Origin: JAABUE01 sp034431895
GTDB lineage: Bacteria; Chloroflexota; Anaerolineae; Anaerolineales; Villigracilaceae
Direction: 5' to 3'
DNA length: 11,938 bases
NCBI GenBank assembly: GCA_034431895.1
Contig: DAOUCM010000074.1
Coordinates: 1 to 11,938, forward strand
A program made the position numbers and the translations under genes. Positions 5,267-11,938 of this stretch are shown here, in pieces (positions within the stretch are counted from its first letter, which is position 1; each line of letters begins with the position of its first letter). The notes under the pieces were generated by a model that was given only the letters and a program-made list of their open reading frames with translations, was not told where the DNA came from and did no database searches.

Positions 5267-6961
5267 TCATGCAGCATCCTGACGCACCGGACGCCGCAGC
5301 ATTTGATCCAGCGCCGCCCCGGCCGGCACCATCGGGTACACGGCTTCCTCCTTCTCCACGCGGAACTCGAGCAACACCGGCCCGGGTGTCTGGCGGGCAA
5401 AGGCAATCGCCGCTTTCACCTCTTCGGGCTTGGTCACCAAGCGGGCCGGAACGCCGTGCGCCTCGGCGATTTTCACGAAATCGGGCGTGCGCATGTTGAC
5501 CGCCGAATAACGCTTCTCGAAGAAGAATTCCTGCCACTGACGCACCATGCCCAAAAAATTGTTGTTCATGATGGCGATCTTGACGTTGGCGCCCTCTTGA
5601 ACGGCCGTAGACAACTCGGCCTGGGTCATCTGGAAGCCGCCATCACCCACCACCGTCCAGACTTCCTCGTCCTTGTGGGCAAACCAGGCTCCAATAGCCG
5701 AGGGCAAGCCAAAGCCCATCGTGCCGGCCCCGCCAGAGGAAATCCAGCGCCGGGGTTGGTCCATAAAATAGTATTGCGCCGTCCACATCTGATGCTGACC
5801 GACATCGGTGGTCACAATGGCGCTGCCGGCCGTCGCCTCCCATAAATCATGCACCAGGTGCGAGACGTGCAACTTGCCATCTTGCGGCCAATTCATGATG
5901 CTGCGCGCATCGCCCTCCGCCTTCCAATCGGCAATCTGCCGCAGCCAATCATCGTGATCGTTTTCATCCACCAGCGGCAGCAAATCGGTCAGCACCGTCT
6001 TCAAGTCGCCCACCAGCGGCACGTCCACCGGAACGTTCTTGTGAACTTCCGAGGGATCAATTTCGATATGAATCTTCTTGGCCTTCGGCGCATAAGAGCT
6101 CAGCGTGCCGGTCACGCGATCGTCGAAGCGCATCCCAAAAGCCAGAAGAAGGTCGGCGTTCTGGATAGCCAGGTTGCAATGGGCTTCGCCGTGCATCCCC
6201 ATCATCCCCAAACTGAGCGGATGGGAGGCCGGGAAGGCGCCCAGCCCAAGCAAGGTCATGGCTACCGGGGTTTGGGTCTTGATGGCAAAATGCTGCAAAA
6301 CTTCCTCTGCACCCGACATCAAAACGCCATGCCCGCACAAGATGACCGGCCGCTTGGCCTCGGCAATCAACGCCGCCGCCGCTTGTAAGTCAACTTCGGG
6401 CGCGTGCGAAGGTGGCTGATAGCCGGGCAATTTCACTTCCTCTGGATACACGAACTCGGCCTTTTCGATTTGCGCGTTCTTGCAAATATCAATCAGCACC
6501 GGGCCGGGGCGTCCGCTGCGGGCGATATAAAAGGCTTCGCGCACTGTTTGGGCAATCTCGTCAGCGCGCGTGACGAGGTAATTGTGTTTGGTAATCGGCA
6601 GGGTAATGCCCGTCACATCGGTTTCCTGAAAAGCATCGCCGCCGATGAGATGCGCGGCCACCTGGCCGGTAATGAACACCACCGGCGAGGAATCCATCAT
6701 CGCCGTCGCAATGCCGGTCACCAGGTTGGTCGCGCCCGGTCCAGAGGTCGCCATCGCCACGCCAACCCGCCCAGAAGCGCGCGCATAACCATCGGCCATG
6801 TGTGCCGCGCCCTGTTCATGCCGCACCAACACATGATGGACGGGATAATTGAGCATGGCGTCGTAAATCGGCATGTTGGCCCCGCCTGGGTAGCCAAACA
6901 CAACCTCCACGCCTTCGCGCGTCAAACATTCCCATAAGATTTCTGCACCTGATAATTTCAT
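5267..6961 (-). CDS. ilvB: Acetohydroxyacid synthase, catalytic (large) subunit
   Basis: IlvB condenses pyruvate with pyruvate or 2-ketobutyrate, using thiamine diphosphate, in the first committed step of Val/Leu/Ile synthesis. The 564 residues show the three-domain family layout. The N-terminal ThDP-pyrimidine domain has VFGYPGGANMPIYDA (21-35), the catalytic Glu49 in VRHEQGAAHMADGYAR and SGPGATNL (73-80). The central FAD/Rossmann-like domain has FGMRFDDRVTG (275-285). The C-terminal ThDP-binding domain has GDGGFQMT (439-446) and NNN (466-468), the usual GDG...NN diphosphate/Mg motif. AAAGGAA precedes the ATG by about 8 bases. It is followed after 18 bp by its regulatory subunit gene. Catabolic acetolactate synthase is unlikely given the neighbours. 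Confidence 0.97.
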   Translation of the reverse strand: MKLSGAEILWECLTREGVEVVFGYPGGANMPIYDAMLNYPVHHVLVRHEQGAAHMADGYARASGRVGVAMATSGPGATNLVTGIATAMMDSSPVVFITGQVAAHLIGGDAFQETDVTGITLPITKHNYLVTRADEIAQTVREAFYIARSGRPGPVLIDICKNAQIEKAEFVYPEEVKLPGYQPPSHAPEVDLQAAAALIAEAKRPVILCGHGVLMSGAEEVLQHFAIKTQTPVAMTLLGLGAFPASHPLSLGMMGMHGEAHCNLAIQNADLLLAFGMRFDDRVTGTLSSYAPKAKKIHIEIDPSEVHKNVPVDVPLVGDLKTVLTDLLPLVDENDHDDWLRQIADWKAEGDARSIMNWPQDGKLHVSHLVHDLWEATAGSAIVTTDVGQHQMWTAQYYFMDQPRRWISSGGAGTMGFGLPSAIGAWFAHKDEEVWTVVGDGGFQMTQAELSTAVQEGANVKIAIMNNNFLGMVRQWQEFFFEKRYSAVNMRTPDFVKIAEAHGVPARLVTKPEEVKAAIAFARQTPGPVLLEFRVEKEEAVYPMVPAGAALDQMLRRPVRQDAA

Positions 6962-6982
6962 TGGACAGTTCCTTTCGTCGCT

Positions 6983-8653
6983 TCAAACTTCCTTCAAAAC
7001 CGCACCCGTGTCGGCACTGGTCACGAAATACGAATACCGCTTCAACCATTTACTTTGCGCCTTGGACTGGAAAGGAGGCAGCGCTGCCAGGCGTCGGCGG
7101 ATTTCCGCTTCGCTCAAACGGACCTCGAGCCTGCGCGCCGTTAAATCAATCTCGATCACGTCCCCAGGCTGGAGTGCGGCAATCGGCCCGCCCGCTGCCG
7201 CTTCTGGCGAAACATGCCCGATGCAGGCCCCGCGCGTCCCGCCGCTAAAGCGACCGTCGGTGACGAGCGCCACCTTGTCGCCCAGGCCCTGCCCCATGAT
7301 GGCCGAGGTGGGCGAGAGCATCTCCTGCATCCCCGGCCCGCCCTTCGGCCCCTCGTAGCGGATGACGACCACCTCGCCGGCCTGCACTTCGCCCGCCAGG
7401 ATGCCCGCCAACGCCTCGTCCTGCGATTCATAGACACGCGCCGGGCCAGAGAACTTCATCATCTCGGCGCTCACGCCGCCCACCTTGACCACGGCGCCGT
7501 TAGGAGCCAGGTTGCCGAATAAAATCGCCAGCCCGCCGCGCTTGGAGTGGGCGTTTTCATAACGGCGAATCACTTCATCGTCCTTGATTTCACAACCTTT
7601 GATCGCTTCCCCCAACGTAGTTCCACTGACCGTCATGCGGTCGAAATGCAGCATCCCGGTCCCGCGCTGCACTTCGTTCAAAATCGCCGGGATGCCGCCT
7701 GCCCGATGGACATCTTCCATGTGCCACTTGCCCGATGGGCTGACCTTGCACAGATGCGGCACTTTCTCGGCCACGGCGTTGATGCGCGCCAGCGGATAAT
7801 CCACGCCCGCTTCGTTTGCCAGCGCCAGGGTATGCAGCACCGTGTTGGTCGAACCGCCCATGGCCATATCGAGCGCAAAAGCATCATCGAGCGCTTCGGC
7901 AGTGACAATATCGCGCGGTTTGAGGTCGCGTTCCAGCAAGATGAATATTTGTTCGGCAGCGCGTTTTGCCAGCGCTTCGCGCTCCGGCGTCTTCGCCAAG
8001 GCCGTCCCATTGAAGGGCAGCGCCAGCCCCAGCGCTTCCATCAAGCAGTTCATCGAGTTGGCCGTGAACATCCCCGAGCAAGACCCACATGAAGGGCAGG
8101 CAAACTGCTCCAGGGTGGTCAGACGCGCCTGGTCTATTTTTCCCGCCGAGTACGCCCCCACCCCCTCGAACACCGAAATCAGGTCAATCGTCTCGCCTTC
8201 GGGCGTTTTTCCCGCCGCCATGGGGCCGCCGCTGACGAAAATGGTCGGCACATTGACGCGCATGGCCGCCATCATCATGCCCGGCACGATCTTGTCGCAA
8301 TTGGGAATGCAAACCATGGCGTCGAAGCGATGCGCCTCCATCATGGTCTCGACCGAATCAGCAATCAGTTCCCGCGAAGGAAGCGAGTACTTCATCCCGG
8401 CATGGCCCATGGCGATGCCGTCATCTACGCCGATGGTATTGAACTCGAACGGCACCCCGCCGGCCGCCCGCACCGCTTCCTTGACCAGTTTGCCGAACTC
8501 TTGCAAATGGACATGCCCCGGCACCACGTCTACATACGAATTGACGATGGCGATGAACGGTTTGTCGAAATCCGCGTCTTTCAAACCGGTGGCGCGCAAT
8601 AGGGCGCGATGGGGCGCCTTGTCGAACCCTTTTTTGACTGTATCGGAACGCAT
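6983..8653 (-). CDS. ilvD: Dihydroxyacid dehydratase
   Basis: IlvD dehydrates 2,3-dihydroxy-isovalerate and 2,3-dihydroxy-3-methylvalerate to the keto acid precursors of valine and isoleucine. The 556-residue length is normal. Family signatures are VCIPNCDKIVPGM (around 114-126, with Cys119) and the cluster CPSCGSCSGMFTANSMNC (186-203). The IADGRFSGG-type signature near the C-terminus appears as TDGRFSGGTRG. At the position where [2Fe-2S] enzymes of the mycobacterial and plant type have a third cysteine, this protein reads VVPGHVHL, as in E. coli IlvD, so an oxygen-sensitive [4Fe-4S] type is likely (inferred). The start at 8653 is preceded by CCAGGA about 8 bases away. It is the first structural gene after the attenuator and lies 21 bp ahead of ilvB. 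Confidence 0.97.
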   Translation of the reverse strand: MRSDTVKKGFDKAPHRALLRATGLKDADFDKPFIAIVNSYVDVVPGHVHLQEFGKLVKEAVRAAGGVPFEFNTIGVDDGIAMGHAGMKYSLPSRELIADSVETMMEAHRFDAMVCIPNCDKIVPGMMMAAMRVNVPTIFVSGGPMAAGKTPEGETIDLISVFEGVGAYSAGKIDQARLTTLEQFACPSCGSCSGMFTANSMNCLMEALGLALPFNGTALAKTPEREALAKRAAEQIFILLERDLKPRDIVTAEALDDAFALDMAMGGSTNTVLHTLALANEAGVDYPLARINAVAEKVPHLCKVSPSGKWHMEDVHRAGGIPAILNEVQRGTGMLHFDRMTVSGTTLGEAIKGCEIKDDEVIRRYENAHSKRGGLAILFGNLAPNGAVVKVGGVSAEMMKFSGPARVYESQDEALAGILAGEVQAGEVVVIRYEGPKGGPGMQEMLSPTSAIMGQGLGDKVALVTDGRFSGGTRGACIGHVSPEAAAGGPIAALQPGDVIEIDLTARRLEVRLSEAEIRRRLAALPPFQSKAQSKWLKRYSYFVTSADTGAVLKEV

Positions 8654-8673
8654 AGTACATCCTGGAAACAGAT

Positions 8674-8710
8674 ATAAGAAAAGAGCCGCCCTGTGTGGTC
8701 AGGCGGCTCT
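8674..8710 (-). terminator. Intrinsic terminator of the ilv attenuator (3:4 hairpin)
   Basis: A perfect 9-bp GC-rich stem (AGAGCCGCC at 8710-8702 with GGCGGCTCT at 8690-8682) closes an 11-base loop. A slipped register gives 11 pairs, one bulged G and a 6-base loop. The run TTTTCTTATAT follows directly. It lies 24 bp after the leader stop codon and 20 bp before the ilvD start. This position, between promoter and first structural gene, is where an attenuator sits rather than an end-of-operon terminator. It is also the only evident terminator for read-through from the upstream lipoprotein gene. Confidence 0.88.
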
Positions 8711-8768
8711 CATCTTTCTTGGAGCAGGTGCGTGCTATTCTACGCTCACCGGTACCGTCCTAACCACA
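8694..8768 (-). promoter_or_regulatory. Attenuator 2:3 pairing (antiterminator)
   Basis: Bases 8768-8755 (UGUGGUUAGGACGG, leader codons 23-28) can pair with 8706-8694 (CCGCCUGACCACA). This gives 13 base pairs with one G-U and a single bulged A at 8758. The 3' arm consumes most of the 5' arm and loop of the downstream terminator. The 5' arm shares AGGACG with the 1:2 fold. The fold is therefore mutually exclusive with both the terminator and the 1:2 structure, as the four-segment model of trp/ilv attenuation requires. Confidence 0.7.
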
Positions 8769-8836
8769 AAGAGGTCCTTAAGAATAAGGACCAAAATAAT
8801 GGCGATAAGGACGAGGGTGAACAGTGAGGTATGCAT
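8735..8836 (-). CDS. BCAA leader peptide (attenuator control ORF), 33 codons
   Basis: This short ORF begins just after the promoter and ends before an intrinsic terminator. Of its 33 residues, 18 are branched-chain (7 Leu, 4 Ile, 7 Val), and 12 of the 15 codons from 5 to 19 encode Leu, Ile or Val. The triplet GTC CTT ATY (Val-Leu-Ile) occurs twice, at codons 9-11 (8812-8804) and 16-18 (8791-8783). This fits a leader peptide like those of E. coli ilvL and ivbL, whose translation rate reports charged Leu-, Ile- and Val-tRNA. The ATG has no strong Shine-Dalgarno; the preceding bases are A-rich, and the 5' UTR would be only about 14 bases. An alternative reading is a single-span membrane microprotein, since residues 5-25 are hydrophobic. 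The terminator and the competing RNA folds immediately downstream make the leader role much more likely. Confidence 0.85.
   Translation of the reverse strand: MHTSLFTLVLIAIILVLILKDLFVVRTVPVSVE
8744..8822 (-). promoter_or_regulatory. Attenuator 1:2 pairing (anti-antiterminator) within the leader ORF
   Basis: Two segments of the leader transcript can pair. Bases 8822-8816 (GUUCACC) pair with 8750-8744 (GGUGAGC) in 7 pairs including one G-U. Bases 8813-8808 (CGUCCU) pair with 8761-8756 (AGGACG) in 6 pairs. A small internal loop joins the two helices. Enclosed between them is a perfect 8-bp hairpin with a 4-base loop (8792-8785 with 8780-8773). Region 1 covers codons 5-10, so a ribosome paused on the early Leu/Val/Ile codons would mask it. 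Pairings were read by eye and energies were not computed. Confidence 0.6.
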
Positions 8837-8856
8837 GTTTTTTCTAATTTCGCCCG

Positions 8857-8884
8857 ATTATAGGCATTTTTTCGAATTCGTCAA
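8857..8884 (-). promoter_or_regulatory. Sigma70-like promoter of the ilv-leu operon
   Basis: On the minus strand a -35 element TTGACG (8884-8879, five of six consensus bases) is followed after 16 bp by a perfect -10 element TATAAT (8862-8857). The spacer contains an A-run. Transcription would begin near 8850, about 14 bases before the leader peptide ATG. The -35 overlaps the TGA stop of the lipoprotein gene. This is a consensus-based call; no start site has been mapped. Confidence 0.8.
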
Positions 8885-9819
8885 GGGTTGAGTGTAATTT
8901 CCATGCTATACCAATAGGCCAGCCCCTCCATGCGATCATCTGCCTGGCGCAACACCAGGCGCGCCTGGACAGGCTGGCTGATTTTGTAAGGCAGAGTGGT
9001 CGAAAAAGGCTGCTCGTCCGTGCCAACGAAGTCCAACTCGCGCAAACCGATGGTTTTGCCCTGTTCGTCGAGCAACTCCAGGTAAACCAATTGGTCGTTA
9101 CACGGCCGGAAGCGTCCTTCCACCTGCAAGACGCCCCCGGTAGGAGTATCCCTGGGACGAGGTTCGTACAGCACCACGCGCTCTAGCAAATCGCCGGGCG
9201 GGGTAATCTCGTCATTCCCCACCGACAACAGCCATAAATGTTGCGTTGCCAGCGATTGAAGGCGGCCCAGCCCATCGCGGGTGCTGACGGTCAACCGCCC
9301 AATTTCGGCTGCTGCGCGAATCTCGAAGGGAATCTTGAACGAGAAATATACATCTCCGTTGTTTGGCACGCGCTCCAATTTGCTGAACAAGGTGCGGCCG
9401 TCTTCACCCTGCAATTCGAACTGCACCAGACGACTCTCGCCCGCCACCATCTGCATCCGCAAATGAAAGGGCGAGGTCACCTTCGACATCGGCCCCGGCG
9501 ATTGAATTTGGATTTGCGCCTCGCGAGCGGCGGGCGCAGGCGTGAGCGTGTCGGTGGGAGTCGGCGTAGGAGGGACAGGCGTTTCGGTCGGCGTCGGCGT
9601 CTCGCTTGGCGTGGCGCTGGGGGTGCCGGCCAGCGAGGTAGCCATGGCCGCCTGGGCAGTCATCACCACCACTGTGGGGAAATAATCTGCTGGAAAAGGC
9701 GTGGGGGCCGGTGGAACGCCCGGGGAAACGCACGCAGCCACAAGTCCAGAGAGAGACGCGAGCAGCGCATACAGCGCAAGTCTATACGCTACATGTTTAT
9801 AGTCCGTAAATCGCACCAT
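8881..9819 (-). CDS. Predicted lipoprotein with Pro/Thr-rich linker and C-terminal beta-sandwich-like region
   Basis: This is an exported, lipid-anchored protein of 312 residues with unknown function. The N-terminus has a basic n-region, a hydrophobic stretch (about residues 13-29) and a lipobox VAAC with the modified Cys at 30. A low-complexity Pro/Thr/Ser linker runs from about 64 to 97. The remaining ~215 residues look like two beta-rich modules. Each opens with a line of the type I-x-x-P, seen as IQSPGPMSKV and VLYEPRPRDT, and the second contains LQVEGRF. This pattern resembles Gmad2/Ig-like sandwiches, an inference from pattern only. The frame is open 44 codons further upstream, but the ATG at 9819 places the signal peptide correctly. 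No clear Shine-Dalgarno precedes it, and it overlaps the M32 gene by 23 bp, so translational coupling is likely. Its stop codon is part of the ilv promoter -35 element. No terminator separates it from the ilv leader. Confidence 0.85.
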   Translation of the reverse strand: MVRFTDYKHVAYRLALYALLASLSGLVAACVSPGVPPAPTPFPADYFPTVVVMTAQAAMATSLAGTPSATPSETPTPTETPVPPTPTPTDTLTPAPAAREAQIQIQSPGPMSKVTSPFHLRMQMVAGESRLVQFELQGEDGRTLFSKLERVPNNGDVYFSFKIPFEIRAAAEIGRLTVSTRDGLGRLQSLATQHLWLLSVGNDEITPPGDLLERVVLYEPRPRDTPTGGVLQVEGRFRPCNDQLVYLELLDEQGKTIGLRELDFVGTDEQPFSTTLPYKISQPVQARLVLRQADDRMEGLAYWYSMEITLNP

Positions 9820-11299
9820 ATTTCTGTCGAAGGTAGCCGAGATAGGGCGCCGGGTCGATCTTGGAGCCGGTGGCGCGCAAGACCAATTCCTGCGGTTCGT
9901 ATTTGCTGCCGTAGCGGTGAATTTTTTCGCGCAGCCAGCCAAGCAGGGCATCGAACTTACCTTGACGAATCTGGTCTTCGAGGTCGGGTATATCGCCTTC
10001 GATTTTCTTCCACAGTTGGACAGAAATCAGGTTGCCCAACGCATAGGTGGAGAAATAGCCCAGCATCCCGCCCGACCAGTGAACGTCTTGCAAAACGCCC
10101 TTGGCGTCATTGGGCGGCACGATGCCCAGGTATTCCTTCATCTTGCTGTTCCACACTTCGGGCAAGTCTGCGACGCGAACCGCGCCTTCGAGCATGGCAA
10201 TCTCCAGCTCGAGACGCAGCATGATGTGAAGGTTGTAGGTGGCCTCGTCGGCGTTGACGCGGATGAAGGACGGTTGGACTTTGTTGATGGCTTTGTAGAA
10301 AGAGTGCAAGTCCACGTTTCCCAGCGCCTGCGAGAAGAGTTTTTGGTAGTGGGGATAGAAATGTTCCCAAAAAGGCAAGGAGCGGCCAACCAGGTTTTCC
10401 CACAGCCGCGATTGCGACTCATGCACGGCCAGCGAGGCGGCGTTTGCCAGAGGCGAGCGCGCATAGGCCGGGTTGCCGCCCAATTCATACAGGGCGTGAC
10501 CGGCTTCGTGCATGGTGCTGAACAACGAGGCGGTGGGGTTGTCTGGCTCGAAGCGGGTGGTAATGCGCACGTCGTCCATGCCAAATCCGGTGGTAAAGGG
10601 GTGCGCCGATTTATCCTGACGGCCGCGCTTCCAATCATAGCCAAAGGCGGTAATGACCTGCACGCCAAAATCCCATTGCTTCTGTTCGTCGAAGGGTTGT
10701 TTCAAGAAAGAATCGTCCACCTGCGGCCTGGCGGAAATGGCGCGCAACAATTCCACTTGCTGCGGACGCAGAACGTCGAAGATGGCCTTCACCTCGGCAG
10801 TCTTCATGCCGCGCTCGTATTGATCGAGCAGAACGTCGTAAGGGTGATCGGCCGGGGGGAAGAAGGACACATACCGCTGGTTCAGTTCGATGATCTTCTC
10901 CAAATGCGGGCGGAAAATGGCAAAATCGGATTTGCCTTTGGCTTCTACCCAGGCTTCGAAGGCTTTGCTGGTAACCAGGGCAAACTCGGCCACGAAGTCC
11001 GACGGTACGCGCGTTGCCCGATCGTATTGATGGCGAGTCACCTTGAGCAGGCGCACTTCATCCGAATCGGGGTCGGCGCCGGCCAATTCCTTTTCCAGGT
11101 CGGCAAGCAGGACGCCCATTTCGTCGCTCGTAAACTTCTCATGCGCAATCTTGCCCAGCGTAGAGAGTTGTTGCCCGCGCGCTTCGCTTCCACCGGGCGG
11201 CATGTAGGTTTGCTGGTCCCACCCCAACAGGGCAGAGGCAGCGCCCAAATCAGCCACTTCAGCCAACAGGGTCTTGAGGGTAGTAAGTTTTTCAGACAT
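9797..11299 (-). CDS. Carboxypeptidase Taq-type metallocarboxypeptidase (peptidase family M32)
   Basis: This is a cytosolic zinc carboxypeptidase of family M32 that removes C-terminal residues from peptides. The 500-residue length is normal for the family. The zinc site is HEAGH (residues 264-268), followed by the family motif HESQSRLWEN (293-302). Other M32 landmarks are HPFTTGFGMDDVRITTRF (233-250), VNADEATYNLH (348-358) and GYFSTYALGN (414-423). The open frame extends 69 codons further upstream, but that part overlaps the end of the dehydrogenase gene. I chose the ATG at 11299 because AAGGAA lies about 6 bases before it and because the homologous part starts there. The last 23 bp overlap the start of the lipoprotein gene, which suggests coupled translation. 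A link to the BCAA genes downstream beyond general amino acid recycling is not evident. Confidence 0.95.
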   Translation of the reverse strand: MSEKLTTLKTLLAEVADLGAASALLGWDQQTYMPPGGSEARGQQLSTLGKIAHEKFTSDEMGVLLADLEKELAGADPDSDEVRLLKVTRHQYDRATRVPSDFVAEFALVTSKAFEAWVEAKGKSDFAIFRPHLEKIIELNQRYVSFFPPADHPYDVLLDQYERGMKTAEVKAIFDVLRPQQVELLRAISARPQVDDSFLKQPFDEQKQWDFGVQVITAFGYDWKRGRQDKSAHPFTTGFGMDDVRITTRFEPDNPTASLFSTMHEAGHALYELGGNPAYARSPLANAASLAVHESQSRLWENLVGRSLPFWEHFYPHYQKLFSQALGNVDLHSFYKAINKVQPSFIRVNADEATYNLHIMLRLELEIAMLEGAVRVADLPEVWNSKMKEYLGIVPPNDAKGVLQDVHWSGGMLGYFSTYALGNLISVQLWKKIEGDIPDLEDQIRQGKFDALLGWLREKIHRYGSKYEPQELVLRATGSKIDPAPYLGYLRQKYGAIYGL

Positions 11300-11330
11300 G
11301 GAGGTTCCTTGTTCGAAGAGAGAATGGGTT

Positions 11331-11938
11331 TCAAGCCACTTTCCAGCGCAGAGGTGCGCCCTGCAAAGCGGCCAATACTTCGTTGGCAATGTCTTCCGCG
11401 GCCCGCGCCTGGGCTTCCTTCGTCTGCGCGCCAATGTGCGGGCTGGCAATGACATGCGGATGCCTGACCAGGTCGGATGCGCCAGGGGGCTCCACCGCAA
11501 AGACATCCAGCGCCGCGCCGGCCACCTGACCGGATTCGAGCGCAGACAGCAAGGCGGCCTCGTCTATGATTCCGCCGCGCGCCGCACACACCAGGCGGAC
11601 GCCGCGCTTCATCCTCCCGAAAGCCTGGTCATCTATCATCGAGCGCGTCTCGGCTGTGAGCGGCAGGTGCAGCGAAATGAAATCCGAACGGGCATATAGT
11701 TCTTCAAGGGCAACCGGCCGGGCGCCGCGCTCACGAATCTCTTCGAGCGGCAGCAACGGATCGTAGCCCAAGACGCTCATCCCAAAGATGGCAGCACGGC
11801 GCGCTACCTCTGCGCCGATGCGCCCCACACCGAGGATGCCAAGCGTCTTGCCATGCAATTCCACGCCCTCCAGGTCTTTCTTGAGCCACTCGCCGCGCTT
11901 CATGGCGGCGTCGGCGCGAGGCAGGTCGCGGCACAGAG
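11331..11938 (-). CDS. serA: D-2-hydroxyacid dehydrogenase, probably D-3-phosphoglycerate dehydrogenase (C-terminal part; 5' end outside window)
   Basis: This is an NAD-dependent D-isomer-specific 2-hydroxyacid dehydrogenase. The best match in style is phosphoglycerate dehydrogenase, which oxidises 3-phosphoglycerate in the first step of serine synthesis. About 202 residues are visible and the reading frame is open to the window edge, so an internal ATG at 11903 is not the real start. Visible motifs are the Rossmann loop GILGVGRIG, the catalytic-Arg motif ARGGIID, the Glu motif DVFAVEPP and the catalytic His in SPHIGAQT. The protein ends soon after the last dehydrogenase helix, so it is a short form without a C-terminal ACT regulatory domain. 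It lies 31 bp upstream of the M32 peptidase gene and is probably co-transcribed with it. A different substrate (glyoxylate, hydroxypyruvate or another 2-hydroxyacid) cannot be excluded from this fragment. Confidence 0.8.
   Translation of the reverse strand, partial: LCRDLPRADAAMKRGEWLKKDLEGVELHGKTLGILGVGRIGAEVARRAAIFGMSVLGYDPLLPLEEIRERGARPVALEELYARSDFISLHLPLTAETRSMIDDQAFGRMKRGVRLVCAARGGIIDEAALLSALESGQVAGAALDVFAVEPPGASDLVRHPHVIASPHIGAQTKEAQARAAEDIANEVLAALQGAPLRWKVA

Noticed and set aside
8745..8762. T-box-like core on the minus strand (AGGACGGTACCGGTG resembles AGGGTGGTACCGCG)
   Set aside because: The bulge would read CGGT rather than TGGN, so it does not match the tRNA acceptor end. There is no room for a stem I and specifier loop after the promoter. 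The bases are better explained by the leader ORF and the attenuator helices.
8735..8836. The hydrophobic 33-codon ORF as a membrane microprotein
   Set aside because: It is possible from hydrophobicity alone, but the position before a terminator with a competing antiterminator and an ilv operon favours a leader peptide.

Overview
The window carries one continuous block of minus-strand genes, so transcription runs from high to low coordinates. It holds most of a branched-chain amino acid (BCAA) biosynthesis operon behind what looks like a ribosome-mediated transcription attenuator. The base composition is moderately GC-rich. A Pro/Thr-rich lipoprotein linker, ilv-leu clustering and heptanucleotide repeat arrays in the spacers suggest a member of the Chloroflexota, perhaps Anaerolineae-like. 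This placement is an inference from style; no marker gene is present to prove it.

Layout in transcription order. (1) 11938-11331: C-terminal part of a D-2-hydroxyacid / D-3-phosphoglycerate dehydrogenase that runs off the window. (2) 11299-9797: an M32-family (Taq-type) metallocarboxypeptidase. (3) 9819-8881: a lipoprotein with a Pro/Thr-rich linker, overlapping the end of the peptidase gene. (4) 8884-8654: a sigma70-like promoter whose -35 overlaps the lipoprotein stop codon, a 33-codon leader peptide gene in which 18 residues are Leu, Ile or Val, and an intrinsic terminator with a competing antiterminator. (5) ilvD, ilvB, ilvN, ilvC, leuA, an undescribed 51-codon small gene, and leuC. leuC ends near the left edge; leuD and leuB are presumably beyond it.

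Together, IlvBN (acetohydroxyacid synthase), IlvC (ketol-acid reductoisomerase) and IlvD (dihydroxyacid dehydratase) make the 2-keto acids for valine and isoleucine. LeuA and LeuC (with LeuD) divert 2-ketoisovalerate to leucine. The leader peptide would let ribosomes sense charged Leu, Ile and Val tRNAs and decide whether RNA polymerase reads into ilvD.

The spacers are unusual. Three of them hold 7-bp tandem arrays of 42-49 bp. Two of these arrays flank ilvC in inverted orientation, and one supplies the ilvC stop codon. The leuA to small-gene spacer has a 24-bp tandem repeat with a palindromic core, and a 79-bp imperfect palindrome lies after leuC. The most interesting item is the attenuator, followed by the small acidic ORF and the repeat arrays.
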